DNA of 64,000 nt from Kineosphaera limosa NBRC 100340 (GTDB lineage: Bacteria; Actinomycetota; Actinomycetes; Actinomycetales; Dermatophilaceae). The position numbers and the translations under genes are program-made. The stretch spans positions 140,417-204,416 of the forward strand of contig NZ_BAHD01000004.1 in assembly GCF_000298215.1 (NCBI RefSeq), given 5' to 3'. Below the pieces are notes generated by a model. It saw only the letters and a list, made by a program, of their open reading frames with translations, ran no database searches and was not told the origin of the DNA. This document shows positions 54,508 through 63,947 of this stretch, piece by piece. How positions within the stretch are numbered: position 1 is the stretch's first letter; each line of letters opens with the position of its first letter.

Positions 54508-55707
54508 CCGCTGATGCGATTGGCGCGCTCTGACGGGTTGGAGGTCGCTGTCGGCCACCTCGCGGATCGGGGTGGCGGGGAAGGCCAAGCGCGGCTCGCC
54601 GGTCTGACTCTTGGGCAGGTAGATGGCTGCCCGCTGACCGGGCCGCGCGGTGTCGGCCAGCCACACCTGCGCGCTGGTGCGGCGGCCGGGGAACTCGTGC
54701 AGCAGGGTCCATCCCCACAGTTGATGGGCGCCGCTGCTGGGGTCGCGCACCAGGAGGGTGACCGCCGCCCTCGGGTCCAACGGTCCGCGGTCGGACCGAT
54801 CGACCAGGACCGCAGCTCGCAGTCCCGGGGCCTTCAGCAGCCGCCAGGCGGTGACCAGTCGAGGCACCCCGCGGCTGGCAAGTTGGGCCGTCAGCATGAG
54901 GAACGCTGCCGCGCTCCCGTAGAACGATGGCGTTGCGGTCGCCGCGAGCGTCAGGCCGCCAAGGGTGAATGCCGTCATCCCGGCCAGGCCGAGGGCCCAG
55001 TAGAAGATCGTGGCCCGCGCCCGGCGTCGCGCCCCGGCCAGCACCTGGTCCGGCGCGCTGCCCTCCTGCTCGACCGACAGCGGTTTCGGGGTGGGTTGGG
55101 GCAGCGGCTTCGTCAGTGGCCACAGCACCTGCGGACGGTCGCCGTCGGCAGCGAGTTGCACGAGCGGAGTGTGTTGCTCTCGATCAAGGTCCGCGTCGAC
55201 CCACACCCGCGCGCCCACCTCCGGTGCAGACTGCCCCGGCAACAGGAGCCAGCCCCAGCGTTGACTGCCGGATGGCTCCGGCTCCGGCTCCGGCCTCGTG
55301 GAGTCGCTTGTCGAGCCCCGCGCGGTGCTCGTGGAGCTCTGCGCGGGCCATGGCGTCGCGACCTCGACGGCGACCTCCTCGGCGCCGGCGTGGACGACGA
55401 CGGCCGGGGCGAGTGCCCGGATGGTGCGACGCCCGGTGCCTCCGGTGGCCAGCCAGGGGGATCGCCGTTCGCCGCCGAGGATGAGCAGGGCGAACAGGAT
55501 CGCTGCCGCCACGAACATGACCCCCGGCTGCCCTGGCCCGTAGGGCGGCGGGATGACCGAGTAGAGGGGGACAGCGATGAGCGCGGCGAAGAGCCCCCAG
55601 CCGAGCCGCCGCTGCCAGCGCAACCGCCGTTGCTGCACCCGCACTACCTGGAGGGCGCGCTCGGCCTGCTCGTGGTGGGTATCGAAAGAAGTCCGGGCGG
55701 CTGTCAC
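54505..55707 (-). CDS. Hypothetical membrane protein (400 aa)
   Basis: GTG 55707 chosen as start (MTAARTSFDTHHEQAERALQVVRVQQRRLRWQRRLGWGLF). Two predicted hydrophobic hairpins: one near residues 34-75 (LFAALIAVPLYSVI, then VMFVAAAILFALLILG) and one near 245-290 (FYWALGLAGMTAFTLGGLTLAA, then AAFLMLTAQLA). Between and after them are two similar soluble segments, each with a WGW-LL core (RWGWLLLPG and LWGWTLLHEF) followed by an -ARVWV-/-AQVWL- strand, suggesting an internal duplication. No family recognised. Adjacent to vapBC but with no shown link. Confidence 0.6.
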   Translation of the reverse strand: MTAARTSFDTHHEQAERALQVVRVQQRRLRWQRRLGWGLFAALIAVPLYSVIPPPYGPGQPGVMFVAAAILFALLILGGERRSPWLATGGTGRRTIRALAPAVVVHAGAEEVAVEVATPWPAQSSTSTARGSTSDSTRPEPEPEPSGSQRWGWLLLPGQSAPEVGARVWVDADLDREQHTPLVQLAADGDRPQVLWPLTKPLPQPTPKPLSVEQEGSAPDQVLAGARRRARATIFYWALGLAGMTAFTLGGLTLAATATPSFYGSAAAFLMLTAQLASRGVPRLVTAWRLLKAPGLRAAVLVDRSDRGPLDPRAAVTLLVRDPSSGAHQLWGWTLLHEFPGRRTSAQVWLADTARPGQRAAIYLPKSQTGEPRLAFPATPIREVADSDLQPVRARQSHQR

Positions 55708-55759
55708 GGATGCCCCCTGTATGGCTCGGGCCGGTCCCACGGTCCCGATCAAGCGTAAC

Positions 55760-55787
55760 GCGCCTGGTCAAGGGCGGGACCAGGCGC
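55760..55787. promoter_or_regulatory. 10-bp inverted repeat in a divergent intergenic region
   Basis: GCGCCTGGTC (55760-55769) and its exact complement GACCAGGCGC (55778-55787), 8-base spacer. It lies between the starts of two divergent genes, so it is better explained as an operator than as a terminator. Confidence 0.4.
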
Positions 55788-55835
55788 ATTGGGTCTCTCG
55801 GCCGTGGCTGCACCTGGCCGTAGACTCGGGCCGCC

Positions 55836-56681
55836 ATGACAGACGACCCCCACGTCTCCCGCTCCGGGCAGCCGGGAGGCTCGACCCGCGCGGCCCTGCA
55901 GGCCGACTGCCGCAGCTGCTTCGGGTTGTGCTGCGTGGCACTGCCATTTGCCCGCTCAGCCGACTTCGCCGTCGACAAGCCGGCCGGGCGGCCGTGCGCG
56001 CACCTGCAGGCGGACCACGGCTGCGGCATCCACGCCGAGCTGCGCGTCAGGGGTTACCGGGGCTGCACGGTGTTCGACTGCTTCGGCGCGGGGCAGCAGG
56101 TGTCGCAGGTGACGTTCGGCGGGCACGACTGGCGGGAGTCGGCGGCCACGGCGCGCGCCATGTTCGCCGTCTTCCCCGTCATGCGGCAGGTGCACGAGCT
56201 GCTCTGGTACCTCGCCGAGGCGCTCGACCTCCCGGCGTCCAGCGCCATCCACACACAACTGCGGGCAATGCAGGGGCGCATCGAGGCCCTGACTCGGGGC
56301 AGTGCGGAGGCGATCGTCGGGCTCGACGTGAACGCGCTACGCGCCGAGGTCGGCCCGCTGCTGTCGCAGGCCAGCGAACTCGCCCGATCCCAGGTCCCGG
56401 GTCGGAAGCAGGATCGCCGCGGTGCCGACCTCATCGGCAAGAAGCTGACCGGTGCCGCGCTTCGCGGCGCGAGCCTGCGCGGCGCCCTGCTCGTCGGCGC
56501 GGACTTCACCGGCGCCGACCTGCGGGATTCCGACCTGCTCGGCGCGGACCTGCGCGGCGCCACGTTGAACGGGGCCGACCTGCGCGGCGCCCTCTTCCTC
56601 ATCCAGGCCCAGCTCGACTCGGCGAACGGCGACGCCGGGACCGTGCTGCCTCCTACCCGCACTCGGCCCGCCCACTGGTAG
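55836..56681 (+). CDS. Cys-cluster plus pentapeptide-repeat protein
   Basis: 281 residues, ATG 55836; TAGACT nine bases before suggests a very short leader. The N-terminal third has a striking set of Cys/His residues: ADCRSCFGLCC, GRPCAHL, DHGCGIHAEL and GYRGCTVFDCFG, likely a metal or Fe-S site. A helical middle follows (VMRQVHELLWYLAEAL). From about residue 200 there are about ten pentapeptide repeats (A-D/N-L-R/x-G: ADLIGKKLTGAALRGASLRGALL ... GADLRGATLNGADLRGALF) forming a right-handed quadrilateral helix. The combination recurs in actinobacteria; function unknown. DNA mimicry is typical of some pentapeptide proteins but is not shown here. Confidence 0.82.
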   Translation: MTDDPHVSRSGQPGGSTRAALQADCRSCFGLCCVALPFARSADFAVDKPAGRPCAHLQADHGCGIHAELRVRGYRGCTVFDCFGAGQQVSQVTFGGHDWRESAATARAMFAVFPVMRQVHELLWYLAEALDLPASSAIHTQLRAMQGRIEALTRGSAEAIVGLDVNALRAEVGPLLSQASELARSQVPGRKQDRRGADLIGKKLTGAALRGASLRGALLVGADFTGADLRDSDLLGADLRGATLNGADLRGALFLIQAQLDSANGDAGTVLPPTRTRPAHW

Positions 56682-56853
56682 CCGCCCGCACCCCCGCGGA
56701 GCCCGAACACCGATCCAAGACGGACGATTGCTTCGGCCCCGATATATCCGGCCGATGAGGGGGCTGCCGCCGATGGATCGGCGACCGGGCGACGACGCCT
56801 GACTGCAGCCGGGTTTCGCAGATGCGCTCCCGGCAGGACGGAAGGACCCATCC

Positions 56854-57780
56854 ATGTCGAAGTACCGTGGCGCCCTGGCAGCAGGATTCGCGGCCCTCGC
56901 GCTCGTCGTGGGCGTGGGGGGCGCCGCAGTCGCCGCCCCAGCCCCGACGGCGCCAGCAGCCAAAGCTGGATCGCTCCCGGAGTCGTGCATGGTCACGATC
57001 GGCGAGACGACGAGGGAGTCCTACTTCTACGAGAACAAGGTGTCGTTGTGGTCTCCTGTCGCGCTGCCGAAGGGCGGCGCGCGGTTTGCAGAGTTCCGCA
57101 GCCCACGAGATGACGAGAGCATCCACTATCTCGCGGTCACCTCGGCCGGATTGGTGTACGACAGCTCGGTGAGCGTCGGCGTGTTCGGCGACTGGGGCAA
57201 CCTCAAAATGCTCGATCGGCGCCTGGAGCCGGCCGGCAGCACCATCCGCGGGATCGTCGACCTCGAGGTGGGCACGGAGGAACTCGACGACGGCGAGCGT
57301 CGCGCCGCGAAGACCGCCTATGCCGTCACTGCTGACGGCAAGCTGCACGCGATTCCGATGTCGTTCGTCAAGGGACGTGTGCGTCTGGGAGCGCCCGTCA
57401 CGCTCACCGCCAAGGGACTCTCGGGTCTGCGCGGCATCGAATCGCAGGGCGGCTACTGGGCCAACGGCAAGGTCAACAAGCACCTCCTCCTCGGGCACAC
57501 CAAGGACGGTCGACTCGTCGAACTGACCGTCACCCGGGGCGCGAAGAAGCCCACGCTGAGCTACAAGGTCGTGGCCAAAGGCTGGCAGAACGTCTCGGCG
57601 CTGGCTCTCGGCTGGTGCCACGACGAGAACCTCAAGGCTACGACGGTCATCGTGTCCGTCCACTCCGACAAACGCGTCACGGCGCGACTCGACCCGGTGT
57701 GGAACGACGCCTCGCTCAAGGGGGCCAAGACCATCCAGCTTGCGCCATGGAAGCACGGCTCACCCAGCAACCTCTTCTAA
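56854..57780 (+). CDS. Secreted hypothetical protein (308 aa)
   Basis: ATG 56854. A Sec signal peptide is clear: basic MSKYR, hydrophobic core GALAAGFAALALVVGVGGAAVAA, cleavage after VAA. The mature protein has repeated short beta-type segments (YLAVTSAGLVYDSSV, AYAVTADGKLHAI, LLGHTKDGRLVELTV), each an aliphatic strand plus Asp-Gly turn, suggesting a small beta-propeller. Two Cys residues (SCM near the N-terminus, GWCHDENL near the C-terminus) could pair. Family not recognised. Monocistronic, with a hairpin terminator. Confidence 0.75.
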   Translation: MSKYRGALAAGFAALALVVGVGGAAVAAPAPTAPAAKAGSLPESCMVTIGETTRESYFYENKVSLWSPVALPKGGARFAEFRSPRDDESIHYLAVTSAGLVYDSSVSVGVFGDWGNLKMLDRRLEPAGSTIRGIVDLEVGTEELDDGERRAAKTAYAVTADGKLHAIPMSFVKGRVRLGAPVTLTAKGLSGLRGIESQGGYWANGKVNKHLLLGHTKDGRLVELTVTRGAKKPTLSYKVVAKGWQNVSALALGWCHDENLKATTVIVSVHSDKRVTARLDPVWNDASLKGAKTIQLAPWKHGSPSNLF

Positions 57781-57847
57781 GGGCTCGTCTCGACCGGGGT
57801 GCGACGGCGGAACGACCGGCGAAGCAGACCTGACGACGCTGGGCGCG

Positions 57848-57886
57848 ACTCGGCCCGGTCCCCTCGCGGAGAGGGCCGGGTCGAGT
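57848..57886 (+). terminator. Hairpin terminator after the secreted-protein gene
   Basis: 18-base arms 57848-57865 and 57869-57886 around a GCG loop, with two G-T pairs and one mismatch; begins ACTCGGCCCGG and ends CCGGGTCGAGT. Located 68 bases after the stop in a 277-base gap that otherwise holds only the phoH promoter region. Confidence 0.65.
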
Positions 57887-58042
57887 GTGTTGCGGGCGAT
57901 CGGCCAGCTTGTCGCCTCCGGACAGGTTCCGGTCGGCTTCGGGCACCGGATCTTACGAGGCGCAGCCCCTGCGGTACCGGATCGCGGGGGTCTACGCCGG
58001 CGTGCGGCCGCCCGGCGACTGAGTGCTGTCGGTGGCCGGACG

Positions 58043-58048
58043 TAGACT
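58043..58048 (+). promoter_or_regulatory. -10 box of phoH
   Basis: TAGACT nine bases before ATG 58058, the same spacing and hexamer as before the pentapeptide-repeat gene (55821-55826). Predicts a leader of only a few bases. Confidence 0.4.
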
Positions 58049-58057
58049 TCGAGCACG

Positions 58058-59142
<1,085 letters not shown>

Positions 59143-59146
<4 letters not shown>

Positions 59147-59604
59147 GCATCGAGGTTCTCAACGAGTCCGGATTCGCCTGCGAAGAGATCGAACTCGCCC
59201 AGTGCGCCCGCTACGTGCTGGACGAGATGCGCGTGCATCCGCGGGCCGAGCTGTGCATCAAACTCGTCGACGAGGCCGCGATGGAGGTGTTGCACGTGCA
59301 GTGGATGGATCTGCCGGGCCCCACCGACGTCATGAGCTTTCCGATGGACGAGCTGCGGCCCGGTCGCGACGGCGTCGAGCCCGTCGACGGCATCCTCGGC
59401 GACATCGTGTTGTGCCCCACGGTCGCGCAGGCGCAGGCCGTCGAGGCCGGGCACACCACCGCCGAAGAACTGCTGCTGCTGACGACCCACGGCATCCTGC
59501 ACCTGCTCGGCTACGACCACGCCGAAGCGGAGGAGGAGAAGGAGATGTTCGAGCTGCAACGCACCCTCCTGCTGACCTTCCTCGCCAGTCGGGGACGCGG
59601 ATGA
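59143..59604 (+). CDS. ybeY: Endoribonuclease YbeY (16S rRNA maturation)
   Basis: 153 residues from GTG 59143, overlapping the phoH stop (GTGA). Zinc-binding [11 protein letters not shown] with His116, His120 and His126, plus [10 protein letters not shown] and GDIVLCP. Matures the 3' end of 16S rRNA and helps ribosome quality control. Overlaps era by four bases; the CorC-like membrane protein gene often found between ybeY and era in actinobacteria is absent. Confidence 0.96.
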
Positions 59605-60548
59605 GCGGGGCGGACAGCGGCTACTCGGCGTCCGACGCGACCGACTACCGGGCCGGATTCGCGTGCCTGATCGGTCGGCCCAACGCCGGCAAGTCGACGC
59701 TGACCAACGCGCTGGTGGGGGAGAAGGTCGCGATCACCTCCAGCAAGCCGCAGACGACGCGGCACACGATTCGCGGCATCCTGACCACCCCGAACGCGCA
59801 GCTCGTGCTGGTCGACACGCCCGGCCTGCACAAGCCGCGGACCCTGCTCGGTGAGCGGCTCAACGACCTCGTGCGCGAGACGCTGCTGGAGGTCGACGTC
59901 ATCGGCTTCTGCCTCCCCTCCGATCAGCGCATCGGCCCCGGCGACCAGTTCATCGCCAACGAGCTCGCCGAGCTGCGCCGCGGCCGCCGCCGCCCGGTCG
60001 TCGCCATCGCCACCAAGAGCGACCTGGTCGATAAGCAGCGCCTGGCCGAACACCTCATCGCCGTCGACCAACTCGGCGCGTGGGACGCGATCGTGCCGTG
60101 CTCGGCTACCCGCGGCGACCAGGTCGAGACTGTCGCGGACGAGCTCATCGCGCACCTGCCGATCTCCCCGCAGCTCTACCCCGACGGGGTGTTGACCGAC
60201 GAGCCGGAGGCGGTGATGGTCGCCGAACTCGTCCGTGAGGCGGCCCTGGAGGGGGTGCGCGACGAGCTGCCGCACAGCCTGGCGGTCGTCGTCGAAGAGA
60301 TGGTGCCCCGCGAGGACCGCCCCGACGACAACCCGCTGCTCGACGTGCGGGTCAACGTGTTCGTCGAACGCGACTCCCAGAAGGCCATCATCATCGGTCG
60401 CGGTGGCTCGCGGCTGCGCGAGGTCGGCACCCGCGCCCGCAAGAACATCGAGGCGCTGCTGGGGCAGCGGGTGTACCTCGACCTGCACGTCAAGGTCGCC
60501 AAGGACTGGCAGCGCGACCCCAAGCAGCTGCGGCGCCTGGGGTTCTGA
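59601..60548 (+). CDS. era: GTPase Era (16S rRNA processing)
   Basis: 315 residues, ATG 59601 overlapping ybeY (ATGA). G1 GRPNAGKS (25-32), G2 [14 protein letters not shown]3 DTPGLHKP, G4 as TKSD in the usual NKxD place, and the C-terminal KH domain ([50 protein letters not shown]). Binds the 3' end of 16S rRNA during 30S assembly. Ends the phoH-ybeY-era operon. Confidence 0.97.
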   Translation: MSGADSGYSASDATDYRAGFACLIGRPNAGKSTLTNALVGEKVAITSSKPQTTRHTIRGILTTPNAQLVLVDTPGLHKPRTLLGERLNDLVRETLLEVDVIGFCLPSDQRIGPGDQFIANELAELRRGRRRPVVAIATKSDLVDKQRLAEHLIAVDQLGAWDAIVPCSATRGDQVETVADELIAHLPISPQLYPDGVLTDEPEAVMVAELVREAALEGVRDELPHSLAVVVEEMVPREDRPDDNPLLDVRVNVFVERDSQKAIIIGRGGSRLREVGTRARKNIEALLGQRVYLDLHVKVAKDWQRDPKQLRRLGF

Positions 60549-60564
60549 GAGCGATTTCTGAGCG

Positions 60565-60586
60565 TCCCGTGGCTGCGGCGACGGGA
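60565..60586 (+). terminator. Hairpin after era
   Basis: TCCCGT (60565-60570) pairs with ACGGGA (60581-60586), 10-base loop, followed by TTATATA. Modest stem but one of the few followed by an AT-rich run. Confidence 0.5.
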
Positions 60587-60700
60587 TTATATACGGCCAG
60601 TTCCAGGAAATAGGCGTATCGTCGAAAGAAGCGCGGGCAGTTCGTCTCGCCTGTGCGGCCCGGCGCCGCCGGGTGCGGATCGCAGCCATCGGAGGCCGTC

Positions 60701-61129
60701 ATGTCAGACATCGCCTACAGGAGCAGGCTCACACCGGCGCGGCCGGAGCGCCACCACGACGAGCCGCAGTCGGCGGCACACCACGGCAAGGTCATGCTCA
60801 TGACGCTCAACCGATCGTTCGTGGCGGAGTGCCCGCCGGGCGGCATCGAGGCCTACATGCGCACCCTCGTCGAGGTGGCCGCCCGCCAGTTGAGCGTCAC
60901 CCAGACGATCGTGGCGCTCGGCCAGGGGTGGGCGCGCGACCGCATCCGGGTCGGAGCGGTGGAGACGGAGCGCCTGGCCGAGCAACTCAGCGACCCCGCC
61001 CGTGTCGGCCTCATCATCGAAGACGAGGCGGGCCACCGGCTCGTCGGGACCGACTGCGAGTTGTCCGCAGCCGTCTACGACGACGGGTACCACGAGCCCG
61101 GGGACGCGCACCGCCCGTTCTATTCGTGA
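60701..61129 (+). CDS. Hypothetical protein (142 aa)
   Basis: ATG 60701 with GGAGG five bases before. Basic His-rich N-terminus (RPERHHDEPQSAAHHGK), then a compact part MTLNRSFVAECPPGGIEAYMRTLVEVAARQLSVTQTIVALGQGWARDRIRVGAVETERL, and an acidic end with ELSAAVYDDGYHEP. No signal peptide or membrane helix. I do not recognise the family. The good ribosome-binding site, its own AT-rich upstream region and codon use support a real gene. Confidence 0.65.
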   Translation: MSDIAYRSRLTPARPERHHDEPQSAAHHGKVMLMTLNRSFVAECPPGGIEAYMRTLVEVAARQLSVTQTIVALGQGWARDRIRVGAVETERLAEQLSDPARVGLIIEDEAGHRLVGTDCELSAAVYDDGYHEPGDAHRPFYS

Positions 61130-61181
61130 GGCCCGCTGTTCAACCCCACCTTCAGGGAGTGCCGGCGGGCTGCGAACGACG

Positions 61182-62447
61182 TCACTGGGTCAGCCGCGCG
61201 ACAACAGCGCGGGCGGTGCGCCGCCCGGAGACCAGTGCGCCCTGGATGGAGGCGGTGTCGCGGTGGTCGCCGCAGACGAACACCCCGTCGCCCAGGTCCA
61301 CCTGGCGGCGGATCTGCAGCGGCGGTCGCTGCTCGGGCAGGGCGTAGGGGATCTCGTGGCGGATCAGGAGGTCCCACCCGCCGGTGTCAACGCCGAACAA
61401 CGCGGCAAGCTGCTCGCGGACCGTGTTCTCCGGCAGGTCGGCGTCGGCCAGCAACGCGCTGGCCTGCACAAGGTGCTGGCCCGGCGGAGCGTAGGAGGGT
61501 GCGGCGTTGGTCATCACGCAGGCGTTGACGAGCGGTCCGGGTTGCGTGCGGGCATCCAGGTGGAGCAGCGCGCGCTGGCCCGGGTCGTCGGGGGTGGCGA
61601 ACCACCAGGTCACGACGCCCTTGCCGGCGGGCACGTCGATGTCGAGCAGGTCGGCGGCGGTGGGCGGGTCGGTGGCCACGACGACCGCCCGGGCCCGCAA
61701 CGCCCCGTCCTCGGTGTCGACCTGAACGCCGTCGGCACCCCGGGTGACTCCGGTGACAGGCCGGCGCAGCTCGACCGGCAGACCCGCGGCGAGCTGGTGC
61801 GGCAGCGCCGACATGCCCTGGGCCGGCACGCCGGGGGTGCCGAGCGCAAAGGCGCGCACCAGCAGCCGGGTGAAGGTCGTCGAGCTGAGCCCGCTGCGGT
61901 CCAGCAGCACCCCGGCCAGGAAGGGGTCGATGAGGTCGTGCCGCAGGAGGCCCGTGACGCCGGCCGCGTCGAGGCTGTCGCCCAGGGCGGAGTCGCGGGT
62001 GCGTAGCAGCAGGCTGACCGGGCCGAGGGCCAGGGCGCTCCACCGCGTCAGGGCGGCGGTCTCGCGGATGGTGCGCGGGTGCAGGTAGGGGCCGGTGAGC
62101 AGCGCGGACAGCGGGGAGCTGCGGAGCGCCGGTACCGCCGAGCGCAACTGCTGGGTGGAGGCTGCGAGCGTCGTCGGTCCCTCGTCGCGGCAGGCGACGA
62201 CGCCGCGTTCGAAGTGGCCCAGGCCGAGGCGGCGCACGTCGACCTCGTCCTGCACGGCCGGATAGCCGGGGTTGAGCAGCTGGAAGCCGCGGTCGCAGCG
62301 GAAGTCCTCGATGACGTCGGTCCGCACCCGGCCGCCGACGTCGTCACCGGCCTCCAACACCCGCACGTCGAGCCCGGCGCGGATGAGGTGACGGGCGCAG
62401 GTCAGGCCGGCCAGTCCGGCTCCGGCGACGATGACGTCGGTGTCCAT
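61182..62447 (-). CDS. FAD-dependent amine-oxidase/desaturase-like oxidoreductase
   Basis: 421 residues. N-terminal Rossmann DVIVAGAGLAGLTCARHLIRAGLDVRVLEAGDDVGGRVRTD with GxGxxG and the following ERA-type segment, RGFQLLNPGYP, and the C-terminal FAD motif GVFVCGDHRDTASIQGALVSGRRTARAV. Resembles protoporphyrinogen-oxidase/phytoene-desaturase-like proteins found next to photolyases in several actinobacteria. The substrate is not evident. Same strand as the photolyase, 53 bases downstream of it. Confidence 0.88.
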   Translation of the reverse strand: MDTDVIVAGAGLAGLTCARHLIRAGLDVRVLEAGDDVGGRVRTDVIEDFRCDRGFQLLNPGYPAVQDEVDVRRLGLGHFERGVVACRDEGPTTLAASTQQLRSAVPALRSSPLSALLTGPYLHPRTIRETAALTRWSALALGPVSLLLRTRDSALGDSLDAAGVTGLLRHDLIDPFLAGVLLDRSGLSSTTFTRLLVRAFALGTPGVPAQGMSALPHQLAAGLPVELRRPVTGVTRGADGVQVDTEDGALRARAVVVATDPPTAADLLDIDVPAGKGVVTWWFATPDDPGQRALLHLDARTQPGPLVNACVMTNAAPSYAPPGQHLVQASALLADADLPENTVREQLAALFGVDTGGWDLLIRHEIPYALPEQRPPLQIRRQVDLGDGVFVCGDHRDTASIQGALVSGRRTARAVVARLTQ

Positions 62448-62500
62448 GGGCGTGCTCCTGCGAACGGTCGCGGTGGCGACGGTGAGTAGGCGGCTGCCTC

Positions 62501-63877
62501 TTAGTTTCCGTTGGATTGGCCGCTGGCGGCGTGGAAGCGCGCAAGGGCTTCGCGGCGCTGCTCAGCGTGATCGACGATGCGCCCCGCGTAGCCGTCGGCG
62601 TAACCGTCTGCGGTGCGCCACGGTTCGTGCGCGTCGGCGCCTGGCACGTGCCGCAGTTCCGGCACCCAGCGGCGCACGTAGTCGCCATCGGGGTCGAACC
62701 GCCGACCCTGCGTCACCGGGTTGAAGACCCGCACGTACGGGGCGGCATCCGTGCCGGTGCCGGCCGCCCACTGCCAGCCGTGATTGTTGGAGGCGATGTC
62801 GCCGTCGCGCAGGTGCTGCAGAAAGAACCTCGCGCCGTGCTGCCAGCGCAGGTGCAGGTCTTTGACGAGGAACGAAGCGGTGACCATGCGCAGGCGGTTG
62901 TGCATCCAGCCCCGCGCGAGCAGCTGGCGCATGCCGGCGTCGACGTAGGGGTAGCCGGTGCGGCCCTCGCACCAGGCCTGCCAGTGGGCCGCGGACTGCT
63001 CCTCGTGATCGGGGTCGCCGCCGAGGTCGCCGATGGGGCGAAAGTCGGACCACGCCGTGTGCGGCCGGTGCCACAGCACGTCGGCGTAGAACTCCCGCCA
63101 GATGAGTTGGTCGACGAAGCGGTGCGCGCCCTTGGTGTCGGCGGCCGGGTGGGCGGCGATGTCGGCCAGCAGCGTGCGCGGGTGCAGCGCGCCGAACTTC
63201 AGGTGCTCGGAGAGGCGGGAGGTCGCGTCGAGGTCGGGCCGGTCGCGCGCCGAGTCGTAGTCGGCCAGGCCGTCGTGGAGAAACTCCGCCCAGGTTTGTG
63301 TGGGGTCTCGGTCGGGTGCCGCCTCCCTCTCCGGTGCGACGTCGGGCTCCGGGAGGGGCTCGCTCGGCACATCCCGCAGCCACCGCACTCCGCTCGGCGT
63401 GGCTGCCGGGCCGGGGTAGCCGAGGGCGCGCCAGGCCCGGGAGAACGGGGTGAAGGCCTGGTAGGGCGTACCCGCCTGGGTGCGGATGCGGCCGGGGGAG
63501 ATGGCGTAGGGGGTGCCGGTGGCGACCATCGGCACGTCCCCGAGGGCGGTCTGGACGGCCGTGCCGCGCCGCCGCCCGTACGGCGTGGACTCGCCGCTGA
63601 CGTGCACACTCGTCGCGCCGACCTCCGCGACAAGCGCCGGCACTACGTGGGCGGGGTCGCCGCTGCGGACGACGAGCGCCCCGTCGTAGTCGTCGTGCAC
63701 CCGAGCCAGCGCGTCGGCCAGCGCCTGCTGGCGAGCGGCCCCGGCTCCCTCCCAGAGGACGGGGTCGAGCACAAACACCGGCAGCACCCCGTCGCTTCCG
63801 GCGGCCTTCTGCGCGGCGATGAGGGCGGGCAGGTCGTCGCGACGCAGATCACGCCGCAGCCACAGAATCGCGGTCAT
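62501..63877 (-). CDS. phr: Deoxyribodipyrimidine photolyase
   Basis: 458 residues. N-terminal antenna domain (ILWLRRDLRRDDLPALIAA ... LPVFVLDPVLWEGAG) and FAD domain with TSRLSEHLKFGALHPRTLL, LIWREFYADVLWHRPH, the Trp-containing WCEGRTGYPYVDAGMRQLLARGWMHNRLRMVTASFLVKDL, and NHGWQWAAGTGTDAAPYVRVFNPVTQG. All hallmark residues of class I CPD photolyases are present. Repairs UV dimers with light. ATG 63877 overlaps the stop of a short upstream ORF (ATGA). Confidence 0.94.
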   Translation of the reverse strand: MTAILWLRRDLRRDDLPALIAAQKAAGSDGVLPVFVLDPVLWEGAGAARQQALADALARVHDDYDGALVVRSGDPAHVVPALVAEVGATSVHVSGESTPYGRRRGTAVQTALGDVPMVATGTPYAISPGRIRTQAGTPYQAFTPFSRAWRALGYPGPAATPSGVRWLRDVPSEPLPEPDVAPEREAAPDRDPTQTWAEFLHDGLADYDSARDRPDLDATSRLSEHLKFGALHPRTLLADIAAHPAADTKGAHRFVDQLIWREFYADVLWHRPHTAWSDFRPIGDLGGDPDHEEQSAAHWQAWCEGRTGYPYVDAGMRQLLARGWMHNRLRMVTASFLVKDLHLRWQHGARFFLQHLRDGDIASNNHGWQWAAGTGTDAAPYVRVFNPVTQGRRFDPDGDYVRRWVPELRHVPGADAHEPWRTADGYADGYAGRIVDHAEQRREALARFHAASGQSNGN

Positions 63878-63936
63878 CCGCGACCGCGCAGGTCAAGGGG
63901 CGAGCGAGGAGCGGCGCGTCGGCGGGCGGAGAGCAC
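63874..63936 (-). CDS. Probable 20-codon leaderless upstream ORF of phr
   Basis: GTG 63936 to TGA 63874 encodes VLSARRRAAPRSPLDLRGRG. TAGGGT (63947-63942) ends five bases before the GTG, as in the leaderless genes of this window. Its stop overlaps the phr ATG by four bases, the arrangement used for translational coupling, and phr has no Shine-Dalgarno of its own. Six Arg in 20 residues. Probably acts in cis by being translated; coding is inferred, not proved. The remaining bases to the right edge show nothing recognisable. Confidence 0.4.
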   Translation of the reverse strand: MLSARRRAAPRSPLDLRGRG

Positions 63937-63941
63937 AGTTC

Positions 63942-63947
63942 ACCCTA
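63942..63947 (-). promoter_or_regulatory. -10 box upstream of phr
   Basis: TAGGGT on the minus strand, 65 bases before the phr ATG and five before the upstream-ORF GTG. No convincing -35 hexamer. Confidence 0.4.
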
